The notes under the pieces were generated by a model. That model had not been told where the DNA came from and did no database searches. It saw only the letters and a program-made list of their open reading frames with translations. Position numbers and translations under genes: made by a program. 64,000 nt of DNA, from NCBI RefSeq assembly GCF_001294335.1, contig NZ_LGKG01000145.1, forward strand, positions 62,001 through 126,000, read 5' to 3'. The DNA comes from Streptomyces chattanoogensis. GTDB lineage: Bacteria > Actinomycetota > Actinomycetes > Streptomycetales > Streptomycetaceae. This document shows, piece after piece, positions 51,861 to 61,643 of this stretch (positions within the stretch are counted from its first letter, which is position 1; the number at the start of each line of letters is the position of its first letter).

Positions 51861-51970
51861 TACGGCCGGGAGCCGCGCCGTTCCGCCGCCCCGTGTCGGC
51901 GGTGCGGCGCCGCGTCCCTTCCGTGGTGAACACTCTTCCTTCCGGACGGCCGCCGGCCCATCCGCGTACC

Positions 51971-52012
51971 TACTCATCTCGCCGGCTGAGTACGGATACT
52001 CAGAACTGAGCA
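51971..52012. promoter_or_regulatory. cluster of TGAGTA/TACTCA half-sites before the DUF4126 gene
   Basis: Four related half-sites alternate in orientation: TACTCA (51971), CTGAGTA (51986), TACTCAG (51997) and CTGAGCA (52006). The middle two form a 7-bp inverted repeat with a cgga centre. They lie 63 to 104 bp before the GTG at 52075 and look like a multi-site operator. Confidence 0.5.
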
Positions 52013-52061
52013 CATGACGCCGGTACCGCCGGGAGCCGCCCCGCGCCGCCCGCGGCTGGCC

Positions 52062-52067
52062 TACGAT
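52062..52067 (+). promoter_or_regulatory. candidate -10 of the DUF4126 gene (leaderless)
   Basis: TACGAT ends 7 bases before the GTG at 52075, so transcription would start at or next to the start codon; there is no ribosome site. Confidence 0.4.
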
Positions 52068-52074
52068 CTCCTGC

Positions 52075-52695
52075 GTGTCCGTACTCCCGTTGGTCTTCAC
52101 CAGTGGCTGGGCGAGCGGAATCAACGCCTATGCCGTCGTCCTTCTCCTCGGCCTGCTCGGCGCCTCCGGCGTCACCGACGAGGTGCCCGCCGCACTGCAG
52201 CGTCCCGATGTGCTGATCGTGGCCGCCGTGCTCTTCGTCATCGAGGCGGTCGCCGACAAGGTGCCCTATGTCGACTCCGTCTGGGACGCCGTCCACACGG
52301 TGATCCGGCCCATCGCGGGCGGCGTGGTGGCGGCGCTGCTCGCCGGTCACGACGGGTCGCTGCCCCAGCTCGCGGCCGGTGCGGTGGGCGGAACCACGGC
52401 GCTGCTCAGCCATCTGGTCAAGGCGGGCACCCGGATCGCGGTCAACACCTCGCCGGAGCCCGCGAGCAACATCGTGCTGAGCCTGGCCGAGGATCTGGGC
52501 GTCGCCGGGCTCATCGCCTTCGCCGTCTTCCACCCGGTGCTCGCGGCGAGCATCGCGGGCGTGCTCCTGATCGGCGGCATCGCGCTGGTGATCTTCATGT
52601 GGTCGCGGATCCGCCGCTTCCTGCGCCGCCGGCGCGCACGGCGCGAGGAGAAGCGCCTGGCCACGGCGGGCGGCGTGGCGCCTCCTGCGGGCTGA
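52075..52695 (+). CDS. DUF4126 membrane protein
   Basis: The 206-residue protein opens with SVLPLVFTSGWASGINAYA, the DUF4126 hallmark, and has about five hydrophobic segments up to residue 180, then a basic tail (RRFLRRRRARREEKR). VEAVADKVPYVDSVWDAVHT-like spacing (IEAVADKVPYVDSVWD here) is also typical. The family is widespread in actinobacteria; function is unknown. GTG start, probably leaderless. It is possibly followed by the flavoprotein gene, which has its own -10. Confidence 0.85.
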   Translation: MSVLPLVFTSGWASGINAYAVVLLLGLLGASGVTDEVPAALQRPDVLIVAAVLFVIEAVADKVPYVDSVWDAVHTVIRPIAGGVVAALLAGHDGSLPQLAAGAVGGTTALLSHLVKAGTRIAVNTSPEPASNIVLSLAEDLGVAGLIAFAVFHPVLAASIAGVLLIGGIALVIFMWSRIRRFLRRRRARREEKRLATAGGVAPPAG

Positions 52696-52742
52696 GGGGC
52701 CACGGACGGAACCGCCCCACCGCCGTTGTCAGTGCCGCCGGA

Positions 52743-52748
52743 TAAAGT
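52743..52748 (+). promoter_or_regulatory. candidate -10 of the CrtI-like gene (leaderless)
   Basis: TAAAGT ends 7 bases before the ATG at 52756; no ribosome site is present, so a leaderless transcript is likely. Confidence 0.4.
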
Positions 52749-52755
52749 CGCAGGC

Positions 52756-54267
52756 ATGGCACGGATTGCGGTGATCGGCGCCGGGATGGGCGCGATGGCG
52801 GCCGCTGCCCGGCTGGCCGTTGCGGGCCACCGGGTGGCGGTGTACGAGCGCGGCGCGACGTACGGCGGCGCGCTGCGGCGGTACGAACGGGACGGCTTCG
52901 CCTTCGACACGGGGCCCGGTCTGCTGCATCTGCCCGCCGTCTACCGCGATCTGTTCCTCAAGACGGGCAAGGAGCCACTGGAGAGCTGCGTCGAGCTGGC
53001 GCAGGTCGATCCGGCGAGCCGCCATGTCTTCGCGGACGGCACCGCCGTCTCGCTGCCGAACGCCTCCCGGGCCGGCGTGCTCGCGGCCCTGGACGAAGCG
53101 CTGGGCGACGGCGCGGGCGAGCGCTGGAGCGCGCTGGTCAACCGCGCCCGCGAGGCCTGGGACGCCACCCGCCGCCCGCTCCTGGAGGAGCCGCTGTGGC
53201 AGGACTGGCGGGTGCTGGGCCGCGATCCGTATCCGGCGGTGCGACGGCGCGGGCTGTTCGGGCGCGGCAAGGGCCCCACAACCGCCACGCTCGCCGAGAT
53301 CGCCCACCGCGAGCTGGCCGATCCGCGGCTGGTCGCGCTGCTGGAGAGCCATGCGCTGGCGTACGGCTTCGACCCGCGCAGCGCCCCGGCGAGCGCGGCG
53401 GTGCTGCCGTACATGGAGCAGACCTTCGGGAGCTGGTACCCGCGCGGCGGGATGCGGGCGCTGGCCGCGGCGGTGTACGAGCGCTGCCGGGCGCGCAAGG
53501 TGGAGTTCTCCTTCGGTGCGGAGGTGACCGGGATCGTGGCGAAGGACGGCCGCGCGGCGGGCGTCGGGCTGGCCGACGGCCGGGTGGCGGAGGCGGAGTT
53601 CGTGGTCGCCGGTATCGATCCGGTACAGCTTCCCGGGCTCTGGGAGGAGGGCGAGCTCTGGGGGGCGGAGGACGTACGCCCCGGTCCGGGGGACCGGGCC
53701 GCGGGGCGGCTGACGGTGTGTCTGGCGCTGCGCGGGGCGCGCCCCGCGGGTGCCGTGCACCGGACGGTGGTCCATGCCGGTGACCGTGCGGCCGAGCTGG
53801 CGGGTGTCTTCGGCGACGGTTCCGGGCGGCGCGGTCCGTGCGCCCGGCCCACGGTGACGGTGCTGCGCCCCGACGACCCCACTACCCGGCCCGACGACGG
53901 CCATGAGGCCGTGACCCTGGCCGCGACGGTCGCCCCGCCCGGTCCGGTCGACTGGAGCGACCGGGAGACGCTGGTGCGGGAGGCGGACCGGATGACCGGC
54001 ATCGCCGAGGCCGCGGTTCCGGGGCTGCGCGAGCGGGTGCTGTGGCGGGAGGTACTGCCGCCCGTGGAGGGCGATTTGGTGCCGGGGCCCGCGCTGGCGG
54101 GCCGGGACGGCCGCTTTCTGCGGCCCGGCAACCGCACCCGAATACCGGGGCTGTACACGGTCGGCGGCTGGTCGCACCCGGGAGGCGGGCCGGCGCACGC
54201 CGGGATGTCCGGCGCGATCGTGGCGGGCCTGATCGTGAACGGCGACGACTGGCACGGCTCCACCTGA
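52756..54267 (+). CDS. CrtI/phytoene-desaturase-like FAD-dependent oxidoreductase
   Basis: The 503-residue flavoprotein starts with the FAD-binding motif IAVIGAGMGAMAAAARLAVAG and an acidic residue at the end of strand 2 (VAVYERG). It has a middle DTGPGLLHLP, and ends with LYTVGGWSHPGGGPAHAGMSG, the C-terminal FAD-contacting motif of the phytoene desaturase family. No carotenoid genes are nearby, so it may act on another lipid or isoprenoid; the substrate is unknown. Single gene with its own promoter, convergent with the Tyr/Gln-rich protein gene. Confidence 0.86.
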   Translation: MARIAVIGAGMGAMAAAARLAVAGHRVAVYERGATYGGALRRYERDGFAFDTGPGLLHLPAVYRDLFLKTGKEPLESCVELAQVDPASRHVFADGTAVSLPNASRAGVLAALDEALGDGAGERWSALVNRAREAWDATRRPLLEEPLWQDWRVLGRDPYPAVRRRGLFGRGKGPTTATLAEIAHRELADPRLVALLESHALAYGFDPRSAPASAAVLPYMEQTFGSWYPRGGMRALAAAVYERCRARKVEFSFGAEVTGIVAKDGRAAGVGLADGRVAEAEFVVAGIDPVQLPGLWEEGELWGAEDVRPGPGDRAAGRLTVCLALRGARPAGAVHRTVVHAGDRAAELAGVFGDGSGRRGPCARPTVTVLRPDDPTTRPDDGHEAVTLAATVAPPGPVDWSDRETLVREADRMTGIAEAAVPGLRERVLWREVLPPVEGDLVPGPALAGRDGRFLRPGNRTRIPGLYTVGGWSHPGGGPAHAGMSGAIVAGLIVNGDDWHGST

Positions 54268-54313
54268 GCCGAGCGGTCGCCGCCGGGCGTGAGACCCGCG
54301 CCGCGCCCCCGTC

Positions 54314-55540
54314 TCAGTAGCGGTACTGCTGCTCGTCGTACCCCTGCTGCTGGTAGGGCGGGTACTGCTGCTCGGGCGGGAGGTCGCTGTCGCGCTGCTG
54401 CGGCACCCAGACCCCGCCGGGCGGTGTCTGGGAGTAGCCCTGCCCCGCCTCCTGGCCCAGGCCGTCGTACTGCCCGTTCTGCCCGGCGGCGTACGGCGAC
54501 TGGCCGTAGGGATCCGGCTGCTCGTACGGGTCGTAGGGCGCCGCGTACTGCTGGGCGCCGACGTACGGGTCGGAGTAGGGCGCCTGCCCGCCCTGGCCGA
54601 GGCCGTCCCCGTAGGCCGCGTACGGGTCGGCATAGGCATCGGTGTAGGGGGCCTGGCCGGTCGCCGGCTGGCCGTAACCGCCGTCGTAGGCATAGCCGTT
54701 GCCGCTGCCGTCGACAGCGCCGTCGCCGTCGCTGCCGGTGTTGCCGGTGGCGTTGCCGTAGGCGTCGTAGGGGGTGTAGCCGGGCTGCTGCACGGCGCGG
54801 GCGTCGGAGCTGTAGATGCCGTAGGTGCCGGTCTCGTCGGGCATCGGCTGCGGGGCGTACACGGGGGCGGCGGTGTCGTACGAGCTCTGCCCGGCGTAGG
54901 TGGAGTCAGCGGCGTATGCGGGCTCGGCGGGGTACGGGCTCTGGCTCTCGTACGGACCCTGGGTGCCGTACGGGCTCTGGGCTTCGTACGGGCTCTGGCC
55001 CGCATACGGACCCGGGCCTGCATACGGGCCCTGTGCGTCGGAGGAGTTCTGCGCGCCGTACGCGTCCTGTCCCGGGTAGCCGTTCTGGCCGGTGTAGGCG
55101 TCCTGGCCGGCGTAGGCGTCCTGGCCGCCCTGGAAGGCGTTGGCGCCCGCGAAGACGTTCTCGTCCTCGTCCCGGCCGGTGTCGTCGGTGGCCGGTACCT
55201 CTTCCAGGCCGGAGACTTGGAGGGTCGGTTCGGCGGCGGGGGCGCCGCCCGCGCGGGCCCGGCGGCGCCGGCTCTGCTGCTCCGGCTTGGTGCGCAGGGC
55301 CCAGCCGGTGGTGAAACCGCGCCGGAAGGAGAGCGTGACGTTCGTCTGGCCGATGGCGAAGGCGATCAGGCCGGCCCCGATCACGATCACCTGGGGCAGG
55401 ATCACGCCCACGACCACGCCGAGGAAGCCCACGAAGGCCAGCAGCCGCCAGCGCAGCCGCGCCTTGTTCTGGAGCAGGACCTCGGCCAGGAGCCAGACGG
55501 CTACCAGACCGAACGCGATGTAGAGGATCGTCCAGCCCAT
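54314..55540 (-). CDS. membrane protein with a Tyr/Gln/Gly/Pro-rich prion-like tail
   Basis: The 408-residue protein begins with two membrane helices (about residues 4-22 and 32-65) followed by FAIGQTNVTLSFRRGFTTGW and a basic RRRR segment. From about residue 125 the rest is low complexity: dozens of short units such as GQDAYAGQDAYTGQ, GPYAGQSPYEAQ and DPYEQPDPYGQ, rich in Tyr, Gln, Gly, Pro, Ala and Asp with few Lys or Cys. The very regular aromatic spacing resembles prion-like or condensate-forming segments. No named family is recognised beyond streptomycete hypothetical proteins. It lies 37 bp downstream of metF on the same strand and may be co-transcribed. Confidence 0.85.
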   Translation of the reverse strand: MGWTILYIAFGLVAVWLLAEVLLQNKARLRWRLLAFVGFLGVVVGVILPQVIVIGAGLIAFAIGQTNVTLSFRRGFTTGWALRTKPEQQSRRRRARAGGAPAAEPTLQVSGLEEVPATDDTGRDEDENVFAGANAFQGGQDAYAGQDAYTGQNGYPGQDAYGAQNSSDAQGPYAGPGPYAGQSPYEAQSPYGTQGPYESQSPYPAEPAYAADSTYAGQSSYDTAAPVYAPQPMPDETGTYGIYSSDARAVQQPGYTPYDAYGNATGNTGSDGDGAVDGSGNGYAYDGGYGQPATGQAPYTDAYADPYAAYGDGLGQGGQAPYSDPYVGAQQYAAPYDPYEQPDPYGQSPYAAGQNGQYDGLGQEAGQGYSQTPPGGVWVPQQRDSDLPPEQQYPPYQQQGYDEQQYRY

Positions 55541-55577
55541 ATACGCCCCTCTTCCGCCGCTTTCCGGCCACCGTAGA

Positions 55578-56495
55578 TCAGGACCGCTGGTGCAGCCCCA
55601 GATTCTCGTAGATCTCCAGAGTCGCCGTGGAGTGGTTCAGGGTAATGAAGTGCAACCCCGGGATGTCCTCGGCCATCAAGCGTGCACACAGTTCCGTCGC
55701 GTACTCGATGCCAATGGAGCGTACCGCCGCACGGTCGTCCTTGACCGCCAGGATGCGTTCGGCCAGCTCGGGCGGGAAGGCGGCGTTGCTCAGCTGGGCG
55801 AAGCGCTCGATCTGGCGGACGTTGGTCACCGGCATGATCTCGGGGATGATCGGCGTCGAGCAGCCCGCCGCGGCGACCCGGTCGCGCAGCCGGAGGTAGT
55901 CCTCGGCGTAGAAGAACATCTGGGTGATGGCGAAGTCGGCGCCGGCGCGGCACTTGTCGACGAAGTGCGCGACGTCGGTGTCCCAGTCCGTCGAGCGCGG
56001 GTGCATCTCGGGGAAGGCGGCGACGCCCACGCAGAAGTCGCCGGATTCCTTGATGAGGCGGACCAGGTCGGCGGCGTAGTCGAGGCCCTGCGGGTGGCGC
56101 ACCCACTCGCCCATCGGGTCGCCGGGCGGGTCGCCGCGCAGCGCGAGCATGTTGCGGATGCCGGCGTCGGCGTACTGGCCGATGACGTTGCGCAGGTCGG
56201 CCAGGGAGTGGTTGACGGCGGTCAGGTGGGCCACCGGGGTGAGGGTGGTGTCGGTGGCGATGCGTTCGGTGGCGCGCACCGTGCCCTCACGGGAGGTGCC
56301 GCCGGCGCCGTATGTCACGGAGACGAAGGTCGGGGCGACGGCCTCGATGCGGCGAATGGCGTTCCACAGGGTCCGCTCGCCCTTCTCCGTCTTCGGGGCG
56401 GCGAACTCGAACGAATATGACTTCTTGCCGGAAGCCAGCAGCTCGCGCACGGTGCGTGCGCGATCAGTCCTGGTGGAAGCTGTACCTAGGGCCAT
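55578..56495 (-). CDS. metF: methylenetetrahydrofolate reductase
   Basis: The 305-residue flavoenzyme reduces methylene-tetrahydrofolate to methyl-tetrahydrofolate, supplying methyl groups for methionine. The family N-terminus is clear ([20 protein letters not shown]) and [16 protein letters not shown] follows. LRGDPPGDP and [12 protein letters not shown] complete the barrel. Start is the first ATG. Its 129-bp upstream gap carries several palindromes (see next entry), so it probably has its own promoter, although thiE lies upstream on the same strand. Confidence 0.95.
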   Translation of the reverse strand: MALGTASTRTDRARTVRELLASGKKSYSFEFAAPKTEKGERTLWNAIRRIEAVAPTFVSVTYGAGGTSREGTVRATERIATDTTLTPVAHLTAVNHSLADLRNVIGQYADAGIRNMLALRGDPPGDPMGEWVRHPQGLDYAADLVRLIKESGDFCVGVAAFPEMHPRSTDWDTDVAHFVDKCRAGADFAITQMFFYAEDYLRLRDRVAAAGCSTPIIPEIMPVTNVRQIERFAQLSNAAFPPELAERILAVKDDRAAVRSIGIEYATELCARLMAEDIPGLHFITLNHSTATLEIYENLGLHQRS

Positions 56496-56624
56496 ACCGG
56501 CAGGTTAACCAGAGCCCCGGCGCACACCAACCGACAGCGACGATTGTCCACGGGTTGGACATTTTCCCGGCCACCGGACGTCCGGAAATCGTTGCCGGAG
56601 CGTACGGGTCCGATGAGTCAGGGC
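56496..56624 (-). promoter_or_regulatory. metF upstream region with palindromes
   Basis: The gap between thiE and metF holds a tgtcca-cgggt-tggaca inverted repeat (56545-56561) and a 12-bp palindrome ccggacgtccgg (56574-56585). A wide ccggagcg/cgctccgg repeat (56596-56638) overlaps the thiE end. These may be operators for methionine control; no SAM riboswitch consensus was recognised. Confidence 0.45.
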
Positions 56625-57275
56625 CTAGGCGCTCCGGGTACGGATCCGCTTCGCCAGGCCGGCGGCGGCCGCTCCCGGGTCGTCGGCCTCGGTGAGGGCC
56701 CGTACGACCACGATCCGGCGGGCGCCGGCCTCCAGGACCTCGTCGAGGTTGCCCGCGTCGATCCCGCCGATGGCGAACCAGGGGCGCTCGGGGGCCTGTG
56801 CGGCGGTGTAGCGGACGAGGTCGAGGCCGGGGGCGGGGCGGCCCGGCTTGGTGGGGGTGGGCCAGCAGGGGCCGGTGCAGAAGTAGTCCACCCCTGCCTC
56901 GGCGATCGCGGCGTCCACCTCGGCCTCGGCGTGGGTGGAGCGGCCTATGAGGACGTCCTGGCCGAGGACGGCGCGGGCGGCCGGGACCGGCAGGTCGCCC
57001 TGCCCGAGGTGCAGCACCTCGCTGCCGATGGCGTGGGCGACGTCGGCGCGGTCGTTGACCGCGAGCAGTTTGCCGTGCCGGCGGCAGGCGTCCGCGAAGA
57101 CCTCGAGATGGCGCAGCTCCTCGGCGGCCTCCATGCCCTTGTCGCGCAGCTGGACGATGTCCACGCCCGAGGACAGCACCGCGTCCAGGAACTGCGGCAG
57201 GTCGCCCTGGCGGGTGCGGGCGTCCGTGCAGAGGTAGAGCCGGGCGTCGGCGAGGGCCTGTCGTGCGGTGGTCAT
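56625..57275 (-). CDS. thiE: thiamine-phosphate synthase
   Basis: The 216-residue TIM-barrel enzyme joins the pyrimidine and thiazole halves into thiamine phosphate. Motifs: [45 protein letters not shown] substrate loops, [15 protein letters not shown], and [11 protein letters not shown]. The pyrophosphate loop and Asp residues are intact. It is transcribed away from the thiOSG operon about 2 kb off, with two unrelated genes between. The ATG at 57275 has only a weak G-rich site. No TPP riboswitch was seen directly upstream. Confidence 0.94.
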   Translation of the reverse strand: MTTARQALADARLYLCTDARTRQGDLPQFLDAVLSSGVDIVQLRDKGMEAAEELRHLEVFADACRRHGKLLAVNDRADVAHAIGSEVLHLGQGDLPVPAARAVLGQDVLIGRSTHAEAEVDAAIAEAGVDYFCTGPCWPTPTKPGRPAPGLDLVRYTAAQAPERPWFAIGGIDAGNLDEVLEAGARRIVVVRALTEADDPGAAAAGLAKRIRTRSA

Positions 57276-57298
57276 CGGGCGGCTGTCCCCCCAGGTCG

Positions 57299-57330
57299 GG
57301 GGCGTACGGGCCGGGCGGCCCGTACGCCCC
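57299..57330 (-). terminator. terminator after the Rv2175c-like gene
   Basis: A perfect 14-bp inverted repeat (ggggcgtacgggcc and complement) with a gggc loop separates the Rv2175c-like gene from thiE. Confidence 0.85.
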
Positions 57331-57360
57331 GGTGCGGTTACGGATTCGGGTGCGGTGGCG

Positions 57361-57726
57361 TCAGACGGCGAGTGCCTGGGCCCGGCGCTTGACCTCCGTG
57401 CCGCGATTCTCGCGCAGTGCCTGCGCCGGGGTGCCGGGCAGGGTCTCATCGGGCGTGAAGAGCCATTCGAGCATTTCGTCGTCGGCGAAGCCGTCGTCGC
57501 GCAGCAGGGTCAGGGTGCCGACGAGGCCCTTGACGACCTTGCCGTCCTTGATGAAATCGGCGGGTACCTGGAGCACCCGGTTCTCGCCGCGGCGCACCGC
57601 GATCAGCTGGCCCTCCTTGACCAACTGCCGGATGCGTGTCACCTCGACGCCGATCTCTTCGGCGATGTCGGGGAGGGTGAGCCAGGCGGGGACGAGTCCA
57701 TCGATGTTTGCGTCAATCTCGGTCAC
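57361..57726 (-). CDS. Rv2175c-family DNA-binding protein
   Basis: The 121-residue protein matches the small winged-helix/HTH family of mycobacterial Rv2175c: [33 protein letters not shown], then [20 protein letters not shown], then a C-terminal [25 protein letters not shown]. Rv2175c binds DNA and is phosphorylated by a PknB-type kinase, from published work; a PASTA kinase lies 4.3 kb away here, which may be coincidence. The GTG at 57726 aligns with the family N-terminus; upstream in-frame residues are not typical. Confidence 0.88.
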   Translation of the reverse strand: MTEIDANIDGLVPAWLTLPDIAEEIGVEVTRIRQLVKEGQLIAVRRGENRVLQVPADFIKDGKVVKGLVGTLTLLRDDGFADDEMLEWLFTPDETLPGTPAQALRENRGTEVKRRAQALAV

Positions 57727-57819
57727 AGGACAAGCGTGCCACCTCGCACTGACAGCCGGTAGCCGGGCATCGCCATCAGGGTCGCCGGGGCACACCGGAG
57801 GGTGAGTCCCGGCGGTGCG

Positions 57820-59061
57820 TCACAGCACCGCCGACTTCAGCGGCAGCGCGGCGTCCGCGGCCCGGTCCCGGTCGAGTGCGGCGCCCTTCTCGATGAGCTT
57901 GCGGCCCTGGGCGAGGTCCCGGGGCCGTCCGACGGCCAGCAGCGCCACCAGGCGGTGGTCGCGCAGCCAGAGCACCGACCAGGAGGCCCCGGCCGGGTCG
58001 CCGCGCCAGATCATCTCGTCGGCGGCCTCGTGATGGCCCGCGTACTGCACGAACCGCCCGAACTGCTCGGACCAGAAGTACGGGACCGGGTCGTAGACGA
58101 CGCCCTCCGCCGCTCCGCGTGTGATGTTCTCGCCCACCGTGCGGGGGCCCTGGAGGGCGTTGTCCCAGTGGTGGATCAGCAGCCGGCGGCCGTAGCGGGC
58201 GGAGGGGAAGGAGGCGCAGTCGCCGACCGCGTAGACGTCGGGGGCGGAGGTGCGCAGGTGTGCGTCGGCCAGGACGGAGCCGTCCTGCGGCGACAGGGCG
58301 ATGCCGGAGCCGGCCAGCCAGCCGGTCGCGGGGCGGGCGCCGATGCCGACGACGACGGCGTCGGCCGGCAGCCGGGTGCCGTCCGCGAGGGTGACCGCGC
58401 CCGGTTCGACGGCGGCGACGCCCACGCCGGTGCGCAGTTCGGCCCCGGCGTCCGCGTACCAGCCGGTCATATGGGCGGTGACCTCGGCGGGCAGCGCGCC
58501 GGCCAGCGGGCGGTCGGCGGCCTCGACGACGGTGACCGAGCAGCCCGCCTCGCGCGCCGCGGTCGCGAACTCCGCGCCGATCCAGCCCGCCCCGACGACC
58601 ACGATCTCGTGCCGGGCGGCGAGCACCGGCCGCAGCCGTTCGGCGTCGTCGAGGGTGCGCAGCAGATGGACGCCGGGCTTGCCTTCGCTGCCGGGCAGCA
58701 GGACGGGGTCGGCGCCGGTGGCGACGACGGCGTAGTCGTACGGGAGGGGGCCCTCGGCCGTGTCGGCCTCGTGGTCGTCCGGGCGCAGCGCGGTGACCGG
58801 GCGGGCGAGGTGCAGATCGATGCCCAGGCCCGCGAAGTCGACGTCGAAGGCGGATCCGTCTGCCTTGCCGAGCAGCAGTCCCTTGGACAGCGGGGGGCGG
58901 TCGTAGGGCTGGTGGGGCTCGTCGCCGAGCAGGGTGATCGCGCCGCGCCAGCCCCGTTCGCGCAGGGCGACCGCGGTCTGCACTCCGGCGATCCCCGCGC
59001 CGGCGATCACCACGCGCGGCGTGCGGTCAGGTGCCTGGGAGGACGTACTCTGCTCGCTCAC
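57820..59061 (-). CDS. ferredoxin/rubredoxin-reductase-like FAD oxidoreductase
   Basis: The 413-residue protein is a two-dinucleotide-domain flavoprotein. The FAD motif VVIAGAGIAGVQTAV starts near residue 17. The NAD motif is IVVVGAGWIGAEFATAA in mid-protein. DVYAVGDCAS is the second FAD contact, and a C-terminal domain of the ferredoxin-reductase type follows. The redox-active CXXXXC of disulfide reductases is absent. It would pass electrons from NAD(P)H to a ferredoxin or similar carrier, the partner being unknown. GTG start with weak ribosome site. It is divergent from the thiOSG operon. Confidence 0.88.
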   Translation of the reverse strand: MSEQSTSSQAPDRTPRVVIAGAGIAGVQTAVALRERGWRGAITLLGDEPHQPYDRPPLSKGLLLGKADGSAFDVDFAGLGIDLHLARPVTALRPDDHEADTAEGPLPYDYAVVATGADPVLLPGSEGKPGVHLLRTLDDAERLRPVLAARHEIVVVGAGWIGAEFATAAREAGCSVTVVEAADRPLAGALPAEVTAHMTGWYADAGAELRTGVGVAAVEPGAVTLADGTRLPADAVVVGIGARPATGWLAGSGIALSPQDGSVLADAHLRTSAPDVYAVGDCASFPSARYGRRLLIHHWDNALQGPRTVGENITRGAAEGVVYDPVPYFWSEQFGRFVQYAGHHEAADEMIWRGDPAGASWSVLWLRDHRLVALLAVGRPRDLAQGRKLIEKGAALDRDRAADAALPLKSAVL

Positions 59062-59177
59062 CCGATCACTGTAGGACGGCGGAGGACGACGGGAAGGCAG
59101 CCGGGAGCAGCACGCAGCGAGATCTCTGACACAGCGTCACGGACGGTGACGCGGGCGGCCCGCCCCGGGGCGCTCCC

Positions 59178-59207
59178 TTACGGCGTGTCGCGGGCCCGTA
59201 CTAGGGT
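59178..59207 (+). promoter_or_regulatory. candidate promoter of the thiOSG operon
   Basis: TTACGG (59178-59183) and TAGGGT (59202-59207) are spaced by 18 bases, just upstream of the TPP aptamer. Transcription would start near 59215. Confidence 0.5.
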
Positions 59208-59217
59208 GACGGGTACA

Positions 59218-59312
59218 CGCACTCGCGGGAGCCCGGACGTACCGGGCTGAGAGGGAGGCTGGCCGGCCTCCGACCGTACGAACCTGATCCGGGTCATGCC
59301 GGCGAAGGGAGG
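59218..59312 (+). promoter_or_regulatory. TPP riboswitch
   Basis: The aptamer core is unmistakable: GGGCTGAGAGGG near 59244-59255, a P3 stem (aggctggccggcct), then ACCTGATCCGGGTCATGCCGGCGAAGGGA at 59282-59310. The ribosome site GGAGGGG (59308-59314) begins inside the 3' end of the aptamer and the ATG of thiO follows at 59325. Thiamine pyrophosphate binding would therefore most likely hide the ribosome site and lower thiOSG translation. No terminator lies between aptamer and gene. Confidence 0.97.
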
Positions 59313-59324
59313 GGCTGGACGCCC

Positions 59325-60553
59325 ATGCATCCGTCTGGCACATCATCATCCGGTACACCCTCGCAACCGGCCGGCGGGCACCCCGATGTGCTCGTCATCG
59401 GGGGCGGCATCATCGGGCTGGTCACCGCCTGGCGGGCGGCCTGTCGCGGGCTGCGCACCGCGGTGGCGGACCCTGCGCCCGGCGGCGGTGCCGCACAAGT
59501 CGCGGCCGGCATGCTGGCCGCCGTCACCGAGCTGCACTACGGCGAACAGACCCTGCTCGGCCTCAATCTGGCCTCCGCGCGGCGCTATCCGGAGTTCACC
59601 GCCGAGCTGGAGGAGGCGAGCGGAGCGCGGATCGGCTACCGGCGGTGCGGCACCCTGGCCGTGGCGCTGGACGCCGACGACCGCGCCCATCTGCGCGATC
59701 TGCACGCCCTGCAGATCCGGTCCGGGCTGGACTCGCAGTGGCTGACGGGGCGGGAGTGCCGCCGTCTTGAGCCGATGCTGGCGCCCGGGGTGCGCGGCGG
59801 CCTCCGGGTCGACGGCGACCACCAGGTCGATCCGCGCCGCCTGGCGGGCGCGCTGCTGACCGCCTGTGAGCGGGCCGGGGTGGTCTTCCACCGGTCCCGG
59901 GCCGCGCGGCTGACGGTCGACGGCGGACGGGCCTCGGGCGCCGTGCTCGCCGACGGCGGGCGGGTGCCGGCCGGCCAGGTCGTGCTGGCCGGGGGCAGCT
60001 GGAGCGGGCGGCTGGCCGGGGTCCCCGAGGCCGTGCTGCCGCCGGTACGGCCGGTCAAGGGGCAGGTGCTGCGGCTGCGGCTGCCCGAGGTGCCGGCCGG
60101 GAGCCCCGCGTTCCTGTCGCGCACCGTACGGGCCGTGGTCCGCGGCAATCCCCTCTATCTGGTGCCCCGGGAGAGCGGCGAGCTGGTCCTCGGCGCCACC
60201 AGTGAGGAGCTGGGCTTCGACACCACCGTCACCGCGGGCGGCGTCTACGAGCTGCTGCGGGACGCGCACGAGCTGGTCCCGGGCATCACCGAGCTGCCGC
60301 TCGTGGAGACCTGCGCCGGGCTGCGGCCCACCTCCCCCGACAATGCGCCGCTGCTCGGGCCGACCGCGCTGCCCGGCCTCCAGCTGGCCACCGGGCACTT
60401 CCGCAACGGCGTCCTGCTGACGCCCGTCACCGGCGAGGTGATGGCCGAGGCGCTGGCCACCGGGAGCCTCCCGGACCTGGCCCGCCCGTTCTCCCCCGCG
60501 CGCTTCACCGCCCGAGGTGCCGAGCGCGCCCGCGTTCCCGAGGAGCAGCCCGT

Positions 60554-60557
<4 letters not shown>
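59325..60557 (+). CDS. thiO: ThiO glycine oxidase
   Basis: The 410-residue flavoenzyme oxidises glycine to dehydroglycine for the thiazole half of thiamine. The FAD motif DVLVIGGGIIGLVTAWRA starts at residue 21, after a Ser/Gly/Pro-rich head. GGGAAQVAAGMLAAVTE, DGDHQVDPRRL and a C-terminal LRPTSPDNAPLLGP and GHFRNGVLLTP match the DAO family. First gene of a TPP-controlled operon; its stop overlaps thiS (ATGA). Confidence 0.95.
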
Positions 60558-61635
<1,078 letters not shown>

Positions 61636-61643
61636 GGGTTTCT

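Larger units (their letters stand above)
51665..52074. other. 410-bp intergenic region with a large hairpin and short repeats
   Basis: No convincing gene is seen: reading frames here have poor third-position GC. The region contains a long imperfect hairpin (51749-51798), followed by tandem tcccccgtgc decamers, and a group of CTGAGTA-type repeats at 51971-52012 just upstream of the DUF4126 gene. These are listed separately. Confidence 0.6.

Noticed and set aside
51645..52124. Open frames on both strands of the gap between the TetR and DUF4126 genes
   Set aside because: They run through the hairpin and decamer repeats, have poor third-position GC, and encode no recognisable domain.
56544..56552. 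Second DnaA-box-like TTGTCCACG upstream of metF
   Set aside because: One mismatch to the consensus and contained in a tgtcca/tggaca palindrome that is a better explanation.
56496..56624. Possible SAM riboswitch before metF
   Set aside because: The palindromes do not fit the conserved cores of SAM-I or SAM-II as I know them; DNA operators are more likely.
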